A DNA stretch of 64,000 nt from Hordeum vulgare subsp. vulgare (GCF_904849725.1 NC_058523.1:338933948-338997947); one strand, 5' to 3'. Shown: positions 22,304 to 34,400, counted from the first letter of the stretch. Numbers and translations: made by a program. The notes: generated from the letters alone by a model not told the origin.

Positions 22304-23836
22304 TGATGACCCACAAGTATAGGGGATCAATCATAGTCCTTTCGATAATTAAGAGTGTCGAACCCAACGAGGAGCAGAAGGATCTGACAAGTGGTTTTCA
22401 GCAAAGAAATATCTGCACGCACTGAAATTGTCGGTAACAAATGATTGTGTGGTGAGATGATTCGTAGAGAGCAACAAGTAACAAAAGTAGCAACGGTGCA
22501 GCAAAGTGGCCCAATCCCTTTTGTAACAAGGGACAAGCCTAAAAAAAGTCTTATAGGACGAAAAATGCTCCCGAGGACACACGGGAATTTCTGTCATGCT
22601 AGTTTCATCATGTTCATATGATTCGCGTTCGTTACTTTGATAGTTTGATATGTGGGTGGACGGCGCTTGGGTACTACCCTTACTTGGACAAGCATCCATC
22701 TTATGATTAACCCCTCTCGCAAGCATCCGCAACTACGAAAGAAGAATTAAGACAAAGTCTAACCATAGCATTAAACTAGTGGATCCAAATCAGCCCCTTA
22801 CGAAGCAACACATAAACTAGGGTTTAAGCTTTTGTCACTCTAGCAACCCATCATCTACTTACTACTTCCCAACGCCTTCCTCTAGGCCCAAATAATGGTG
22901 AAGTGTTATGTAGTCGACGTTCACATAACACCACTAGAGGAAAAACAACATACAACATATCAATATACCGAACGAATACCAAATTCACATGACTATTATT
23001 AGCATGACTTATCCCATGTCCTCAGGAACAAAAGTAACTACTCACAAAGCATAATCATAATCATGATCAGAGGTGTAATGAGTAGCATCAAGGATCTGAA
23101 CATAAACTCTTCCACCAAGTAATCCAACTAGCATCAACTACAAAGAGTAATCAACACTACTAGCAACCTTACAAGTACCAATCGGAGTCGCGAGACGGAG
23201 ATTGGTTACAAGAGATGAACTAGGGTTTGGAGATGAGATGGTGCTGATGAAGATGTTTATGGTGACGAGTCCCCTCCGATGAGAGGAGTGTTGGTGATGA
23301 CGATGGCGATGATTTCCCCCTCCGGGAGGGAAGTTTCCCCGACAGGATCGTCCTGCCGGAGCTCTAGATTGGTTGTGCTCAAGTTCTGCCTCGTGGCGGC
23401 GGTGAAACCACGAAAAAGCTCCCTTATGATTTTTTCTGGACAAAACCCTCCATATAGCAAAAGAGGGGGGCAAGTGGGCCAGCAGGGTGCCCACAAGCCC
23501 CCATGGCGCGGCCTGGGGGGGGGGGGGGGGGCGAGGCCGCGCCGTGCAGGCTTGTGGCCATCCCCTGGTGCCCCTCTGGCACTTCTTCGGTCCAGTATTT
23601 TTTATAAATTGGGAAAAAATCTCCGTTGATTTTCACGGCGTTTGGAGTTGCGCAGAATAACTATCTCAACTTTGCTCCACTTTCAGGCCAGAATTCCAGT
23701 TGCCGATATTCGCCCTCTTCATGTAAACCTTGCAAAACAAGAGAGAAAAGGCATAAGAATAGTACCGTGAAGTGAAATAACAACCAAAGAAGCGATAAAT
23801 ATTAACATGAAAACATGATGCAAAATGGACGTATCA
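22304..23836 (-). repeat. gypsy 5' LTR (1533 bp)
   Basis: Full-length version of the LTR. Compared with the left copy it retains a block of about 175 bases at 23172-23344 and has a run of 17 G at 23515-23531 where the other copy has 7. TATA-like TTTATAAAAAATA on the minus strand at about 23596-23607. Hairpin arms CCACAAGCC (23491) and GGCTTGTGG (23549), with nested GGCGCGGCC/GGCCGCGCC arms. Confidence 0.9.
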
Positions 23837-23916
23837 ACCACCAAGCCGACCATCGTGCCTCGAGCCTCGATTTCGCCGACGCACAACTCCATCCTGTCGT
23901 CGGCTGTTGGGGACAT
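23837..23916 (-). pseudogene. unrecognised CACTA-borne gene, first-exon start, cut by a gypsy element
   Basis: The frame starts at ATG 23916 (MSPTADDRMELCVGEIEARG) and is cut after codon 26 or so by the gypsy insertion at 23836/23837. The 5-bp duplication accac (GTGGT on the coding strand) lets the frame be followed to 13951 and on to 13505. A TATA box lies about 75 bases upstream. No domain recognised. Because the promoter and start are separated from the rest by 9.9 kb of retrotransposon, this gene cannot make its original product. Confidence 0.45.
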
Positions 23917-23985
23917 GCCGGTATGTGTGGGTATCTAGCTAGCAAGTGAATCAGTAGCGATTTTCCCTTGACGGCCATTGCCGTG

Positions 23986-23995
23986 GTTATTTATA
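23986..23995 (-). promoter_or_regulatory. TATA box of the interrupted gene
   Basis: Minus strand reads CTATAAATAA, a near-perfect plant TATA box, about 70-80 bases before the ATG at 23916. Spacing fits a transcription start at about 23955 and a short leader. Confidence 0.55.
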
Positions 23996-24099
23996 GCTAG
24001 GAGCTCGCTAGGGGATTGAGAATTTTACAATTCACCGATGTGGAGCGCAGGAAGCCTTCCGTAGAGCACGGGTATACTAAAAGTGGAGCACACAACCCG

Positions 24100-24859
24100 A
24101 CAACCGTATGTGGTGTCACGTGTTATCACACACGTGTTAATATAAGGGAACATATGTGTAACTTACTAATCATCGCATACAAGTACTCGCATACGCATCG
24201 TGTGCGATAGTGCTAGTCACCGCAAGCAACTAGTAGTTTGCATTTTTCAAAGTTTTTTCTAGACACAAAACCGCACACAAATTAGCTATAGTATGTGTGT
24301 GTGTGATATATTTTCTCATGACAAAGAGTTCATCTGAGTGGGCTCTTAGCCGCATGTCACACACATCTTGTTTACACGAATCGTTTGTGTTCTTTTTGCT
24401 CATCACAAACAGTTCATCTATGTGAACTCTACGCTGCGTATCGCGCACATCTTGTTAAACTCAACCGTTTATGTTGTGTTTCCTCATTAGAAAAAGTTCG
24501 TCTAAGTGAACCATATGCCGTATATCACATACACCTTGATCTGGCAAACCATTTATGTTGCATTCCCTAATAGCAAACAGTTAACCCGAGCGAGCTGTAT
24601 GCCGTATATTGCACACACCTTGATATAACTGCTCGTTTCTGTTGTTGTGCTTCATCGCAAACAGTTCTTATGGATTAATTGTATGTCACACATCGCACAC
24701 GCAAGTATAATATTAACCGTGTTTGATGTCTCCGCCATCACAAACTTTTTGCATCTTTTTGACAGTTTTTATATGACCATTTGCGATTAATGCATCACAC
24801 ATAGTTTCATTGAAGGGTCTCTGATTGTAGTGTCGTGTTTGGACCATCCTGCAGTAGTG
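24100..24859. repeat. CACTA right subterminal repeats and terminal inverted repeat
   Basis: At least six imperfect units with the core (CGCAAAC)AGTT..TC..GAACT(G)TATGCCGTATAT.GCACAC are spaced about 75-85 bases from 24290 to 24720. The element then ends at 24859 with CCATCCTGCAGTAGTG. Read from outside this is CACTACTGCAGGATGG, followed by a second CACTAC at about 24830. The next 3 bases outside are TTT. This layout is that of Triticeae CACTA ends. Confidence 0.8.
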
Positions 24860-25939
24860 TTTATAAAGTAGGACAAACACTCCTTGGCTATTGGCCGAGG
24901 AGGTTGAAGCCAATTGTCGGTCAACAAAGTCTTGTACAATGCAGATCCGAGCATTAATGATGTAAAGTATTTGGATACATAGAATCATTACACATAAATT
25001 GTGTCAAACGTAACAAAGTTTGTGTCAAACAAATATCGATCCTTAATTCTACCACCCCTGCCCAAATTAAGGCTTGGGGGATATTGCATTGCCTATTCCA
25101 TGTAGCAAATTCAAAGTGCAATACATTTTCCGAGGAGATTCGATCCCCAGCTTGGTCGGCCGCACCCAACCTGAGTCGCAAGGGCTATAGCACACCGCTT
25201 TTTTATTCCTAGTATGTTGACGAGCAAGGACTTGATCCACAAGTTGATTTCATGAATCAACATGAGTCTCATGGGCTACTGGGATCATCAGTTTTATGTT
25301 TTACTTCACGTGCATCTTAGATTTTTGGCCGACACACACCTTGAGGGCTACTGAGTATACATTTCGGTAGTAAATAAATTGTGGCAAACGGAAATAAATT
25401 CCGCAAAAAACATCCCAAGACCGAGGTGGTGCACGACCTTGGAAGCAGTCCAGCATAAAGCTCGGATGCGACTGGCTGGATCCATAAAAGACTAGTCCAA
25501 CATTTAAGCTCGGATGAACTCCTTCAATTTTTCACATAGCGAGATAAATTATAACACCTCGGATGCCGACCAGCGTTGGAGCTCGGCTGTAAAAATACAC
25601 CTTGGATGCAGTTCGGCGTTGAAGCTCGAAGGCAATGGAACACCACCGCACGAGGAACACTTCGAAACCCGAGGTGTGGTGTAAAAATAACAAAGCATTG
25701 ATAAAGACTGAGAAATTAAAAGGGCTCCTCGGATGCTCGACGTGTGAACTCCTTGGACGATCGACGTGTGAACTCCTCGGATTACGATGTGTGGACTCTT
25801 TGGATACACCTCAACGATCCTCAAGATTTGAGAGGAGAAGATTGGTTGAACTAGCTTTCAAGACTGACGACCAAAGATGAAGAACTGGCCGAAAGAACCG
25901 AGGAGCGTCACCAACTTGAAGACTGGTTTAGGGGGCTAC
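24860..25939 (+). mobile_element. E1 internal region, 3' side, with polypurine tract
   Basis: Resumes E1 after the CACTA: the motif GGCCGAGGAGGTTGAAGCCAA near 24893 matches the module motif CGGAGGTTGAAGCCAAAGG at 3104, showing both sides belong to one element. No gene seen. From 25420 to 25880 short repeats of CTCGGATG and GAAGCTCG occur. It ends in the purine tract GGTTTAGGGGGCTAC (25925-25939) directly before the 3' LTR, fixing E1 orientation as plus. Confidence 0.7.
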
Positions 25940-26360
25940 TGACGGTGTCCTGAGCTAGGGGTTACTCACCACGCCGTCTCCTGACTAGGTGAGTCGGCCC
26001 GAGGACCCCCATAGCGGTTCACTAATGGGTCACTTTGGGCAGCCCGTGGTGCATACAAGGGATATTCCACAAGACTTGGCGCACAAGGCAAGGACTCCTC
26101 TAAACCCTAGGCCTCTCATACATTATATAAGCCGAGGCTGGGCTAGACAATAGACGATCTCGTAATCATACACAACAATCTCGTGGAAGATACCCGTACT
26201 CTGTACTATCCCACATATCAATATAATCTAAAGGAGGATGTAGGGTATTATCTCCTCGATAGAGCCCGAACCTGGGTAAATGATGCGTCCATGTTACCAT
26301 CGCTTCAAGACACCTAGCTTAGGGAACCTACTACAATATTTTCCGGATTGAAAACCGACA
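25940..26360 (+). repeat. E1 3' LTR (421 bp)
   Basis: Partner of 1853-2272. Begins TGACGGTGTCCTGAG, ends GAAAACCGACA, TATATAA at 26124-26130. The next bases (AGGCAGTCAACCCC) continue the Sabrina-like LTR broken at 1852, so the insertion site is confirmed independently of the LTRs. Confidence 0.85.
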
Positions 26361-27095
26361 AGGCAGTCAACCCCTTTGTTCTTGTTAGTTAGATATTAAA
26401 AGCAAATATATAGTGATTGGGCAAACGAAAATAAAACAAATGAGCAAATTGTAGGAGCTTTTGTATTAATTAAAAATAGACCCGAGGGCCATAGGTTTAC
26501 TAGTGGCATCTCTCTCGAAAGCACGTAGTGGCATGGCAAAAAATTACATTTGGGCAATTGAAAAAAGAGCGGCAATTCATAACTATGATCATTCATGGCA
26601 TAATCTCACATAAGCATTACATCTGTGATAAGTAGATCTTAAACATATTGACATTTACTACTGTTACTCCGATCCAAGACCTCTATTCGACATGCATCTC
26701 AAAGTATTAAGTTTGCAACAAATAGAGCAACACAATAACCAAGATGGCATAATGCAGACATAAAGAAACCTAACAATAAGGTTAATCCCTATTGTTTTAT
26801 CCTTAGTAGCAAGAATACAATACGCCCCTTCGTTCTTTTTGTCACTGGACAACATCACACAAGATTAAATCCACTACTATGCACACCTCCCTCTGAAGAA
26901 CTACTCATTGATCTTGGTTGGAGAAGATTCATAGACCGAAAAGTGTACATAGCTACAAAATTGTGCAAAAGAAACTTCAAGATATTAAAATAAATTCATT
27001 GAACAATTGACCATAAATCTAAAATTATTAGATCCCAACAGACACACCATAAGACTTACAACAGATTGACTTATAGAGATCATTGTATTGAAGAT

Positions 27096-27130
<35 letters not shown>

Positions 27131-27480
27131 GAGAGAGAGAGAAAGCTACTTCTATGTACTAGTAGATCCTAATGGAACTAGTCACACTTGATCATGGACG
27201 TGAGAAGGTTGATGAAGATGGACTTCTGAATGGCTTGCCCTTCCCGCAGAGCACCACAATAGGGCTCCAAATGCTATCGCTTTGGATCAAAGTCTTGCGG
27301 CGGCAATAATTTTTTCGGGGCGCTTTTGTGGGTTATGGAATTTTAGGGTATTTATAGGCCTAAATTCTCACTCTCTCCCTCTCCCGCTCCATCCCTCTCG
27401 CTCTCTCTCTCTCCCTCCCTCCCTCCATCTTCGGTTTGCTCTTTTGGCCTTCGTTTCATCCTCACAGGTAGTGGTGCGAC
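26361..27480 (-). mobile_element. Sabrina-like LTR, outer left fragment (part 2)
   Basis: Continuation of the LTR begun at 1666. It contains AGACCCGAGGGCCATAGG, CATCTGTGATAAGTAGATC and TATTACTC-type blocks, seen in similar order in the related LTR at 63341-64000. A minus-strand TATA box (CCTATAAATACC) is at about 27347-27358. A (GA)n/G-run microsatellite is at 27096-27142 and CT-rich runs at 27369-27430. The far border (expected GACGTATCA) was not found; similarity fades at about 27.5 kb. Confidence 0.6.
27096..27142. repeat. (GA)n microsatellite interrupted by a G run
   Basis: About 25 bases of GA repeats, then a run of about 11 G, then more GA repeats. Likely polymorphic in length. Confidence 0.95.
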
Positions 27481-30400
27481 CTAATAATGCATTACACATT
27501 ATTTTACTTACAACTCAAAAACATGAACAATATGATTACTGTATATGAATGCCTCTGACAGTGTGCCATGATTTGCAATGATCTAGTGTAACATGTATTA
27601 TAATAATGAATGGTGGCTTTGCCTTGAAATATCATGTGAGCTCTATATGATCATGCAATGCAAAATGACAATGAATGCTCAAGGCATATGATGAATAGTA
27701 ACAATGTAAGTTGCATGACAATATATCTCTGAATGGCTATGGAAATTCCACAATAGGTAGGTATGGTTGTTGTTTTGACAAATGATGTAATGAGGCTTAT
27801 GTGTGAGAGAGTGTATCATCTCACGGAGTTGGATGAAACAACAAAGTTTACACGATGTCCCGAGATGAGAGTGGGCAATGCATGGTACCGAAGAGTCTAG
27901 CAAAATATGGATAGGTGGAAGTGTCTTTAGACTGAAATACTCATATTAATCATAAAGAACTCAAGTACGTATTGAAAAAAAATTAGTAGCGCTTGAAGCA
28001 AGTCGCATGCCTTTAGGTGGGAGGTTGGTAGGATTTAACCATCACGCGCCCCAGATTCGAACACACAAAGGTTTATTCAAGCAATGATAATCCATACATC
28101 GGCTTCCTTTCTAATGCCAGTGACCACCACTTTCATGCATAAGGACTCACAAACCTTAACACACACATTAATATTTAGCTTTAATTATTTACTAACATAC
28201 TCACATATTACTACCTCAATATGGAAAACTATTGCAAGCAATCAAACTTATCACATTCAATGATCTACAAGTCCAGGCACATTTTAATTATACCACCATT
28301 ACATACCTATTATTTCCATACCAACTATATAACTCGTGCAAATTACTACTTCCTATTCATCTGTCAATTTTTTTTAAGTGAAGCAAGAGAGTGCAAATAG
28401 TTTCTATAAAACAAATCTTCATTCTTAATAAAATACAAGTGAATTATAAGTCCAATTATCTCAACTCAAACAGATATAAGTGAAGAACAAATGAGCATTC
28501 TATAAATATAAGATGGATATGTGTCAAAGACCAACAAACAAAACCAAAATAAAACAAATGCCACTCCAAGCAAAACACATGTAATGTGAAGAATTAAAAT
28601 ATAGCTCCAAGTAAGACATACCAATAATTTTTAAGACCAAAGAACGGCTGGCATGTGGGGCATTCCCTAGCTTACATGCTTAAGCCTTCCTTATATATTA
28701 CCTTGCGGTGGCTTGGGATTCTCCAATCTTACGCTCTTGATGCTTCTCATTCTTCCCATATCTCCATCTCACCCAAATCTTGAAAAATTCATTCACACAA
28801 AACTTAACGGAACCTCGTGAGATAGGTCAGTATAACAAAAATAAACCATTCACTTAGGTACTGTAAAGACAAGATTGATAATCATTATCAATTAATGACT
28901 ATTGTATTCTATCATATCCATAATTTGTATTCCCTAATATATGCCATAATATATGTCGTGGAAGTCCAAAACAAACACAATCTATTAAAAATAGAACAAT
29001 ACATAAACATGTAATTTTTTTTATCATACTTATTTAGCTCAAAAACTTCAGAAAACTTAGGACACTACCGAAAATTTGTAATTGAGTACTATGTAAAATT
29101 TTAGCCATTAGTCATGTTCCATTAAAGAACGAAAATTTAGACAATGGACGCAACTGTTTCTGTTTCTGCACATAACCTAATAAACAAGCAATTTGCAACA
29201 CCCCAAAGGTTTAAATTGGAACATTATTGAAATAAAATATACAACACAACTACTATAGTAACAATAGTCATGTTGACACACTGAAAGCAAAATAAAATAA
29301 AGGATAAATATTGGGTTCTCTCCCAAAAAGCTCTTCTTTATAGCCATTAAGATAGACTTAAGATTTTAATGATGCTCACATGAAAGACAAGAATTCAAGA
29401 ACAACGGTAGCATCATAAAGCATGTAGCACATTTAAGTATAACCCACTTTCTATGCATAGGCAATTTATAAGTAAACAAATTATCACGGCACACAATATT
29501 TAGCATATGCAAGGAAGAAGAATGAAACATTGATAATTTTATCTCAAAGAGAGGTAATTGAGTAACATGAAAATTTTATTAGAATATTTGCTTCTCTCAA
29601 AATAATTAAATGTATTATCATAATCAAATTCAACAATATAGCTATCGTGCAAAACAATCTCTTCGTGATCCATATGCATACAAATATTATAATCTCCAAG
29701 ATAGTGGGATTAACATCAAACAAAGTCAAGACCTATCCAAACCCACTTTTATCAAAATTTCATGAGATTGATCATCTTCCAAAGTAGTGGGATCATTACT
29801 ATCTAAAGTTGACGCTCTTACAAACCCACTTTTTTAGTGAAGGCCATCATGGCTTGATTTAACGATCTCAAATAGGAATTACATTGTCTAGAAGCTTCAA
29901 AACCAAACAAGCCGGAGGCTCGACGGTCCAAGAACTACTAATCTTATTACAAAAATAGCAATTAACTAAACTAGACGCTCATCCAAACCCGCTTTTAATA
30001 GTATTGCCAACATTATTATCAATAATATATCCATTATGAGGCTCGAATAAATTCTCAAGATCACAAGAAGCATCATAATTGTCACCCCAATCATTATCAT
30101 CATAATAAACAGTAGGCATAACAAAATCATCTTCAATAGTGCCTACATACATAGTGTCACCATAAAACAATATTTTCATCAATTGTATCATGTTCATCAC
30201 TTGAGTTATAAAGATTATCATGTTCATCCCAATCATATTTTTTATTCAATGAGAACATTCCAATATCATTTTACTTTTTAGCATCTTCATTATTAGGGGA
30301 ACAAAAAGGTTTATTTTCATTAAACGTGTCATACCCAAGCTTATAACTTTGCATTAGTTATCACAATTGATATTCATGGATACATATTAACAACATTGCA

Positions 30401-30752
30401 CTCATGCTAATCATTCAAGGAACTCTCATTAACTACTTTATAAAATTCTTCTTTTAACACTTCATAACAATGTTGAGATTCATGATTTTCAAGAAAAAAA
30501 TCATAAAGATGAAGAATCACACTCCACTCCATTTTTTCTTCAAGGAGTTTACAGACATAGTTCTTATCACCAACTATTGGTTTATCATAATTAGAGTGTT
30601 TGAAAAGTCCAAGTAGTTGAGAAGGATCCATAAAAAATATTTTTTTTTACGTTTTGGCAAGCAAAGAAAAAGGCAAATGGCAAGTAGGTAAAAAAAACAA
30701 ATAAGCAAAATAAAGGATTTGGGCGAAGGCACCCGATTTGGTAGATGATGGA
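27481..30752 (-). mobile_element. Sabrina-like internal region
   Basis: AT-rich, long non-coding internal region. Stretches such as GGCTATGGAAATTCCACAATAGGTAGGTATGG (27737-27768) and the following blocks are what I remember from Triticeae Sabrina-type internal DNA. No gag or pol motifs; the family is generally non-autonomous. The only coding-looking piece is near the right end (see 30407-30631). Region 28040-29500 holds nothing else that I can support. Confidence 0.5.
30407..30631 (-). pseudogene. short ORF at the 5' end of the Sabrina-like element
   Basis: Minus-strand frame of 74 codons starting ATG 30631 (MDPSQLLGLFKHSNYDKP, then LHLYDFFLENHESQHCYEV). It lies about 120 bases inside the element after the primer site at 30753-30770, the place of the first ORF in this retrotransposon group. 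It stops at 30407 and short frames continue downstream (29979-30236, acidic and asparagine-rich). I recognise the general type but no catalytic domain. Confidence 0.4.
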
Positions 30753-30770
30753 TCCTCGATAAGGGTGCCA
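30753..30770 (-). promoter_or_regulatory. Sabrina-like primer-binding site
   Basis: Minus strand reads TGGCACCCTTATCGAGGA, a decayed form of TGGCGCCGTTGCCGGGGA. It sits where the right (5') LTR meets the internal region. Confidence 0.5.
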
Positions 30771-30898
30771 AACATTCTTCTCTTATTCTTGTAGGAGTTG
30801 TTGGATTCCCTAAAGAGGAAAGGTAATGTATCATAGAAGCAAGTAGTATTTTTGTCAGTTAAGAACCAACTTTTATTAAACAAGTAGGACGTATCAAG
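30771..30898 (-). mobile_element. Sabrina-like 5' LTR, truncated by T1
   Basis: CTTGTAGGAGTTGTTGGATT and AAGAACCAAC..TATTAAACAAGTAGGA match the start of the left copy (1677-1770). It is cut after 128 bases by the T1 LTR at 30899; TCAAG (30894-30898) is the left target site of T1. The rest of this LTR was not found further right. Confidence 0.65.
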
Positions 30899-31347
30899 TG
30901 TTGTAGTTGAAGTCGGGGATCATGGTAGGGTGTTCCAAGTTGTCGATCTTGGCTAGATGGTAATGGGACAAAGAGGGACACATCGTTTTACCCAAGTTTA
31001 GGCCCTCTTTGAAGGGGTAAAACTCTATGTCTTGATTCTGTTGTATTGATTGTGGATGGGGTACAAAGTACACAATGAACTACCTCGAGATCATATATGA
31101 ATATATCTAACCCTATGGACAAAACCCCTCGGGTTATATAGGCACCTCGGGTAACTATGTTTCTTGATCAATTCCAGGGGTACCTATTGTTACATGTAGG
31201 TGAGTTACATCAAGGGATAAACATGCCGATGATTCAAATGTGTCTTAAGGTGTGCCAAGTCTTCGAATGAGTCCATCTTTAGTATGCCATGTGGCATAGA
31301 AAACATGGGGCCGACGTGCTTAGCACCACTAGTCCATGACACCATCA
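30899..31347 (-). repeat. T1 3' LTR (449 bp)
   Basis: Plus-strand ends TGTTGTAG and CACCATCA; on the minus strand it starts TGATGGTGTCATGGA, related to the E1 LTR start TGACGGTGTCCTGGA. A minus-strand TATATAA is at 31134-31140 followed by CCCGAGGGG. The purine tract GGTTTTGGGGCTAC (minus strand, 31348-31361) abuts it, so this is the 3' LTR of a minus-strand element. Confidence 0.8.
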
Positions 31348-31473
31348 GTAGCCCCAAAACCAGTCTTCCAAGCCGAGGACAAGTCCTTGGACAACTCGTC
31401 CTTGATTATTGATCTCCAGCCTTGCGAACTAGTTTACCCTTTCTTTGAGCATCTTCCATGGTAATCATATTTT

Positions 31474-34400
31474 TGGCACGAGGACCTCGACAGGGATAAA
31501 AGTGCATCTAATCGTTTTTCAAGAGTGGATATCTCTACAAGTACATGTACAGAATAATTGAGTATATGGAATTGGTTTACACGCACCACAAGCTACAACA
31601 TGTACAACACAATACAATAATATATTCAATCACCATGCATAAGAGCAGGGTCTGACTACGGACGAAAACAAACGATAAAAGAACGACGTTCATCCTTGCT
31701 ATCCAGGCTGTCGGCCGGGAACCCATCCTAGTCTAAGAAGAAGAAGAAAATCCAAATAGCTTAATCATCGTGCTCACATCAAAGTATTACTTTACCTATA
31801 CCTGCAACTGTTGTTGTAGTAATCTGTGAGCCACATGGACTCAGCAATCTCATTTCCAAAATTATCAAGACTAGCAAAGCTTAATGGGTGAGGCATAGTT
31901 AGGTGGTGAGGCTGTAGCAAGCAACTAAGCATTTATTTGAGTGGCTAACTTACGAGTACAAGAATAAGAGGAGGGTGATCTATGCATAATGGACGTGAAC
32001 TAGAATGATCAAGAAGTGATCCTGAACACCTACTTATATCACAAATAACCCCATCGTGTCCTCTTCTAGATATAGAACTCACGAGAAGAGACAACCACGG
32101 TTACGCACACAGTTGGCATATTTTAATTAAGTTTACTTCAAGATATCTATAACTGGATGTTAAACAAAGTTTCCAAGTTTTCCACATAACCGCGAGCATG
32201 ACTTTCCAAAAGATTTAGGGCCTGTTTGGTTCATGACTAACTTTGCCACAACTAATCTTAGGCAAAGTGTGGCTGCCACAAAAAGTGTGGCTAACAAAAT
32301 GGACACCACAAGTGTGGTAAGATTTGACAAAAAAATGAGTGTATGACATGTGGACCATATAACTAGAAAAGTGTGGCAAGCCACAAGTGTGGCAATGAAC
32401 CAAACACATGCCTGAGGTATTGTGGCATGACTAAGGTTAGGCGTGGCAACCTTAGGCTGGGAACCAAACAGCCCCTTAACCCTGCAGGGGTGCTCCAACT
32501 AGTCCATCACAAACTACCACACGCCGCGTTGGAAACCTCGGCCGCAGAAAACCCGTGATCTCCTCGGTTTCCTAGGGGAAAACCTCAACCTCGAGATAGA
32601 AAAAGTACCATCAGAATCACTTGCACACGACGTTCGAGAAAGGTACAACAAATCCATCAAGGCCGCCCGACGTGCCAACAATCCTGATAGGAGCCGCGTA
32701 TCTCGTTCTTAGGGCACGACCGGATGGGAAGTCCTACTAGTAAAACAAACCTCGAGTTTTCCCGTGGTGGCCCCGCAATTTGCCCATTTCGGACCAACAA
32801 AATCAGCACTGTCCCCGGTATTATGTAGAATTAATCCACGAATAGCGCTAACTCCCTATCCGTTAATAACGGTGTTCAGTATTATTATGTTGGGCAAATA
32901 TAGTACCAATGTTCGGCCTTGCTAAATGAGTTTTATCCCAAACAAGAATCAATGGGATCCCATAACAACCCCAAGCATGTTAGGAGCGCTCATTTATGGA
33001 ACATAACACCGTTAGCCGAAACTAAGGCGGCAAAGATGGATGAAAACACCAGGCTAGAAGGCCATACCTTCCACCTTTTACCAAGTATATAGGTGCATTA
33101 AGTTAAATATCATTAACATGGTGATATAACAAGGTACCCATGTTTTCACCTAGAAGCAACTGTACCTGCAACTAGCAATTCTATCGAAAGGCTGAGCAAG
33201 CGATAACATAGCCAAACAGTGGTTTGCTGGGTTGTGAAAAGGTTATAGGGTTTTCATGGCAATGTTGGGAGGCTGACATTTAAGTGCTAGGCAGCGAGAC
33301 ATATCGAAAGAAACAAGACAACTAGCATGACATTGATAGTAATGGTATCTAGGGAAATGGTCATCTTGCATGTGATCCCACTTGGAGAAAGAACGAATCC
33401 ATGATGCAGACGAACCAACGTAGTCGAACGGATCCTCAAAATCCGAAGCGATTCAGAACTCTATCGAGAAGAAACAATCCTGAACGACAATCAACACACG
33501 ATAATACCATACATATGCATGACATGATGCACAATCATACATGATGCATATCCAATTATTATGCATGACACGACAAGCACAACAATTTATCCCTACACGT
33601 TAAATGAAGTTCAATATGCATATTGACGAAGCTCCAGGTTCAAATATTTAGTTCACTCTTGTTAGGTACACGACAATATTAAATGTTGATAAACATGGCA
33701 AGAGGTGGAGCATAAATAAACTACATATCTAGGCATTTTAAATAAGATCGGCAACAACTTATAGTATTTTCAAAATGACCCCATGTGTTAATTTTGAAAT
33801 TAGTCCATATCTGTCCTAAACACATTTTGTATTTATTAAACAGGAAAATAAAGTGGAGCATGTGATTCTACACGTCATTCTAGTTGATTTACATATATAG
33901 GTTATTTAAAACGAAACTACGGTCCAAACGATATGAGCACCACAAGATGATATTGCATGAATGCAAAATGCATGCAAATGAGACTCACAACATATTAATT
34001 ATGGATGCAACATGATATTATGAGGCTACATGATATTCTACACAAGTTTAAATGAGGTCGGAACAACAAATAATGACCAGAAATTCCCCACATGTAATTT
34101 TGAATTTGCTACAGATCTGCCTAAAACACAATTTTAGAGTTGATAAACACCAAAATAAATGTGACCATATTATTCTACACATTTTTCTAGCTAAGTTACG
34201 TATGTGGAACATTTTAAACGAAGCTACGGTTAATTAATTATGAAACAAACCGTTCTAACATGACATTGGTGCAAATTAAATTAAAACAACAAGTTGAACA
34301 TTTAAACATGGTTGAATGTTGGTTATTGTGAAACTACACAAAATTCTAACCAATTTACACGTTGAAATCATTTTAATCCGGTGCACTGTTATTTAAATAT

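Larger units (their letters stand above)
13952..23836 (-). mobile_element. Ty3/gypsy LTR retrotransposon, complete but decayed (9.9 kb)
   Basis: Bounded by LTRs 13952-15304 and 22304-23836, with perfect 5-bp target duplication accac (13947-13951 and 23837-23841). It is coded on the minus strand, so 22304-23836 is the 5' LTR. Order on the minus strand is gag, protease, reverse transcriptase, RNase H, integrase, i.e. the Ty3/gypsy order. The primer site is at 22274-22292, complementary in form to TAGCACCGTTGCCGGGGAG, and the purine tract abuts 15305 (CTAAGCTTGGGGGAGC when reversed). The LTRs differ by roughly 5-7% in sampled stretches, so the insertion is much younger than E1. It interrupts a CACTA-borne gene. 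LTR style (TGATACGTCCATTTTGC...GGGTCATCA) is common in Triticeae; the exact family name is uncertain. Confidence 0.92.
4500..24859. mobile_element. CACTA (En/Spm-type) transposon, left end not found
   Basis: The right terminus is clear: read inward on the minus strand from 24859 it begins CACTACTGCAGGATGG, the hallmark start of CACTA elements, followed by subterminal repeats. The left end near 4490-4560 has CACTA-like subterminal sequence (ATCGTCGGGGATAG, repeated CACACACG-type motifs to about 5080) but no matching CACTACTGCAGG terminus, so the exact border is uncertain and the terminus may be deleted. No TnpD-type transposase was recognised. The element carries two minus-strand genes and a tandem array, and was later invaded by a gypsy element at 13952. 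Confidence 0.6.

Noticed and set aside
27096..27430. Promoter made of GA/CT repeats
   Set aside because: GA and CT runs can act as plant core promoter elements, but here they lie in a decayed LTR and look like ordinary microsatellite growth; only the TATA-like box nearby is noted.
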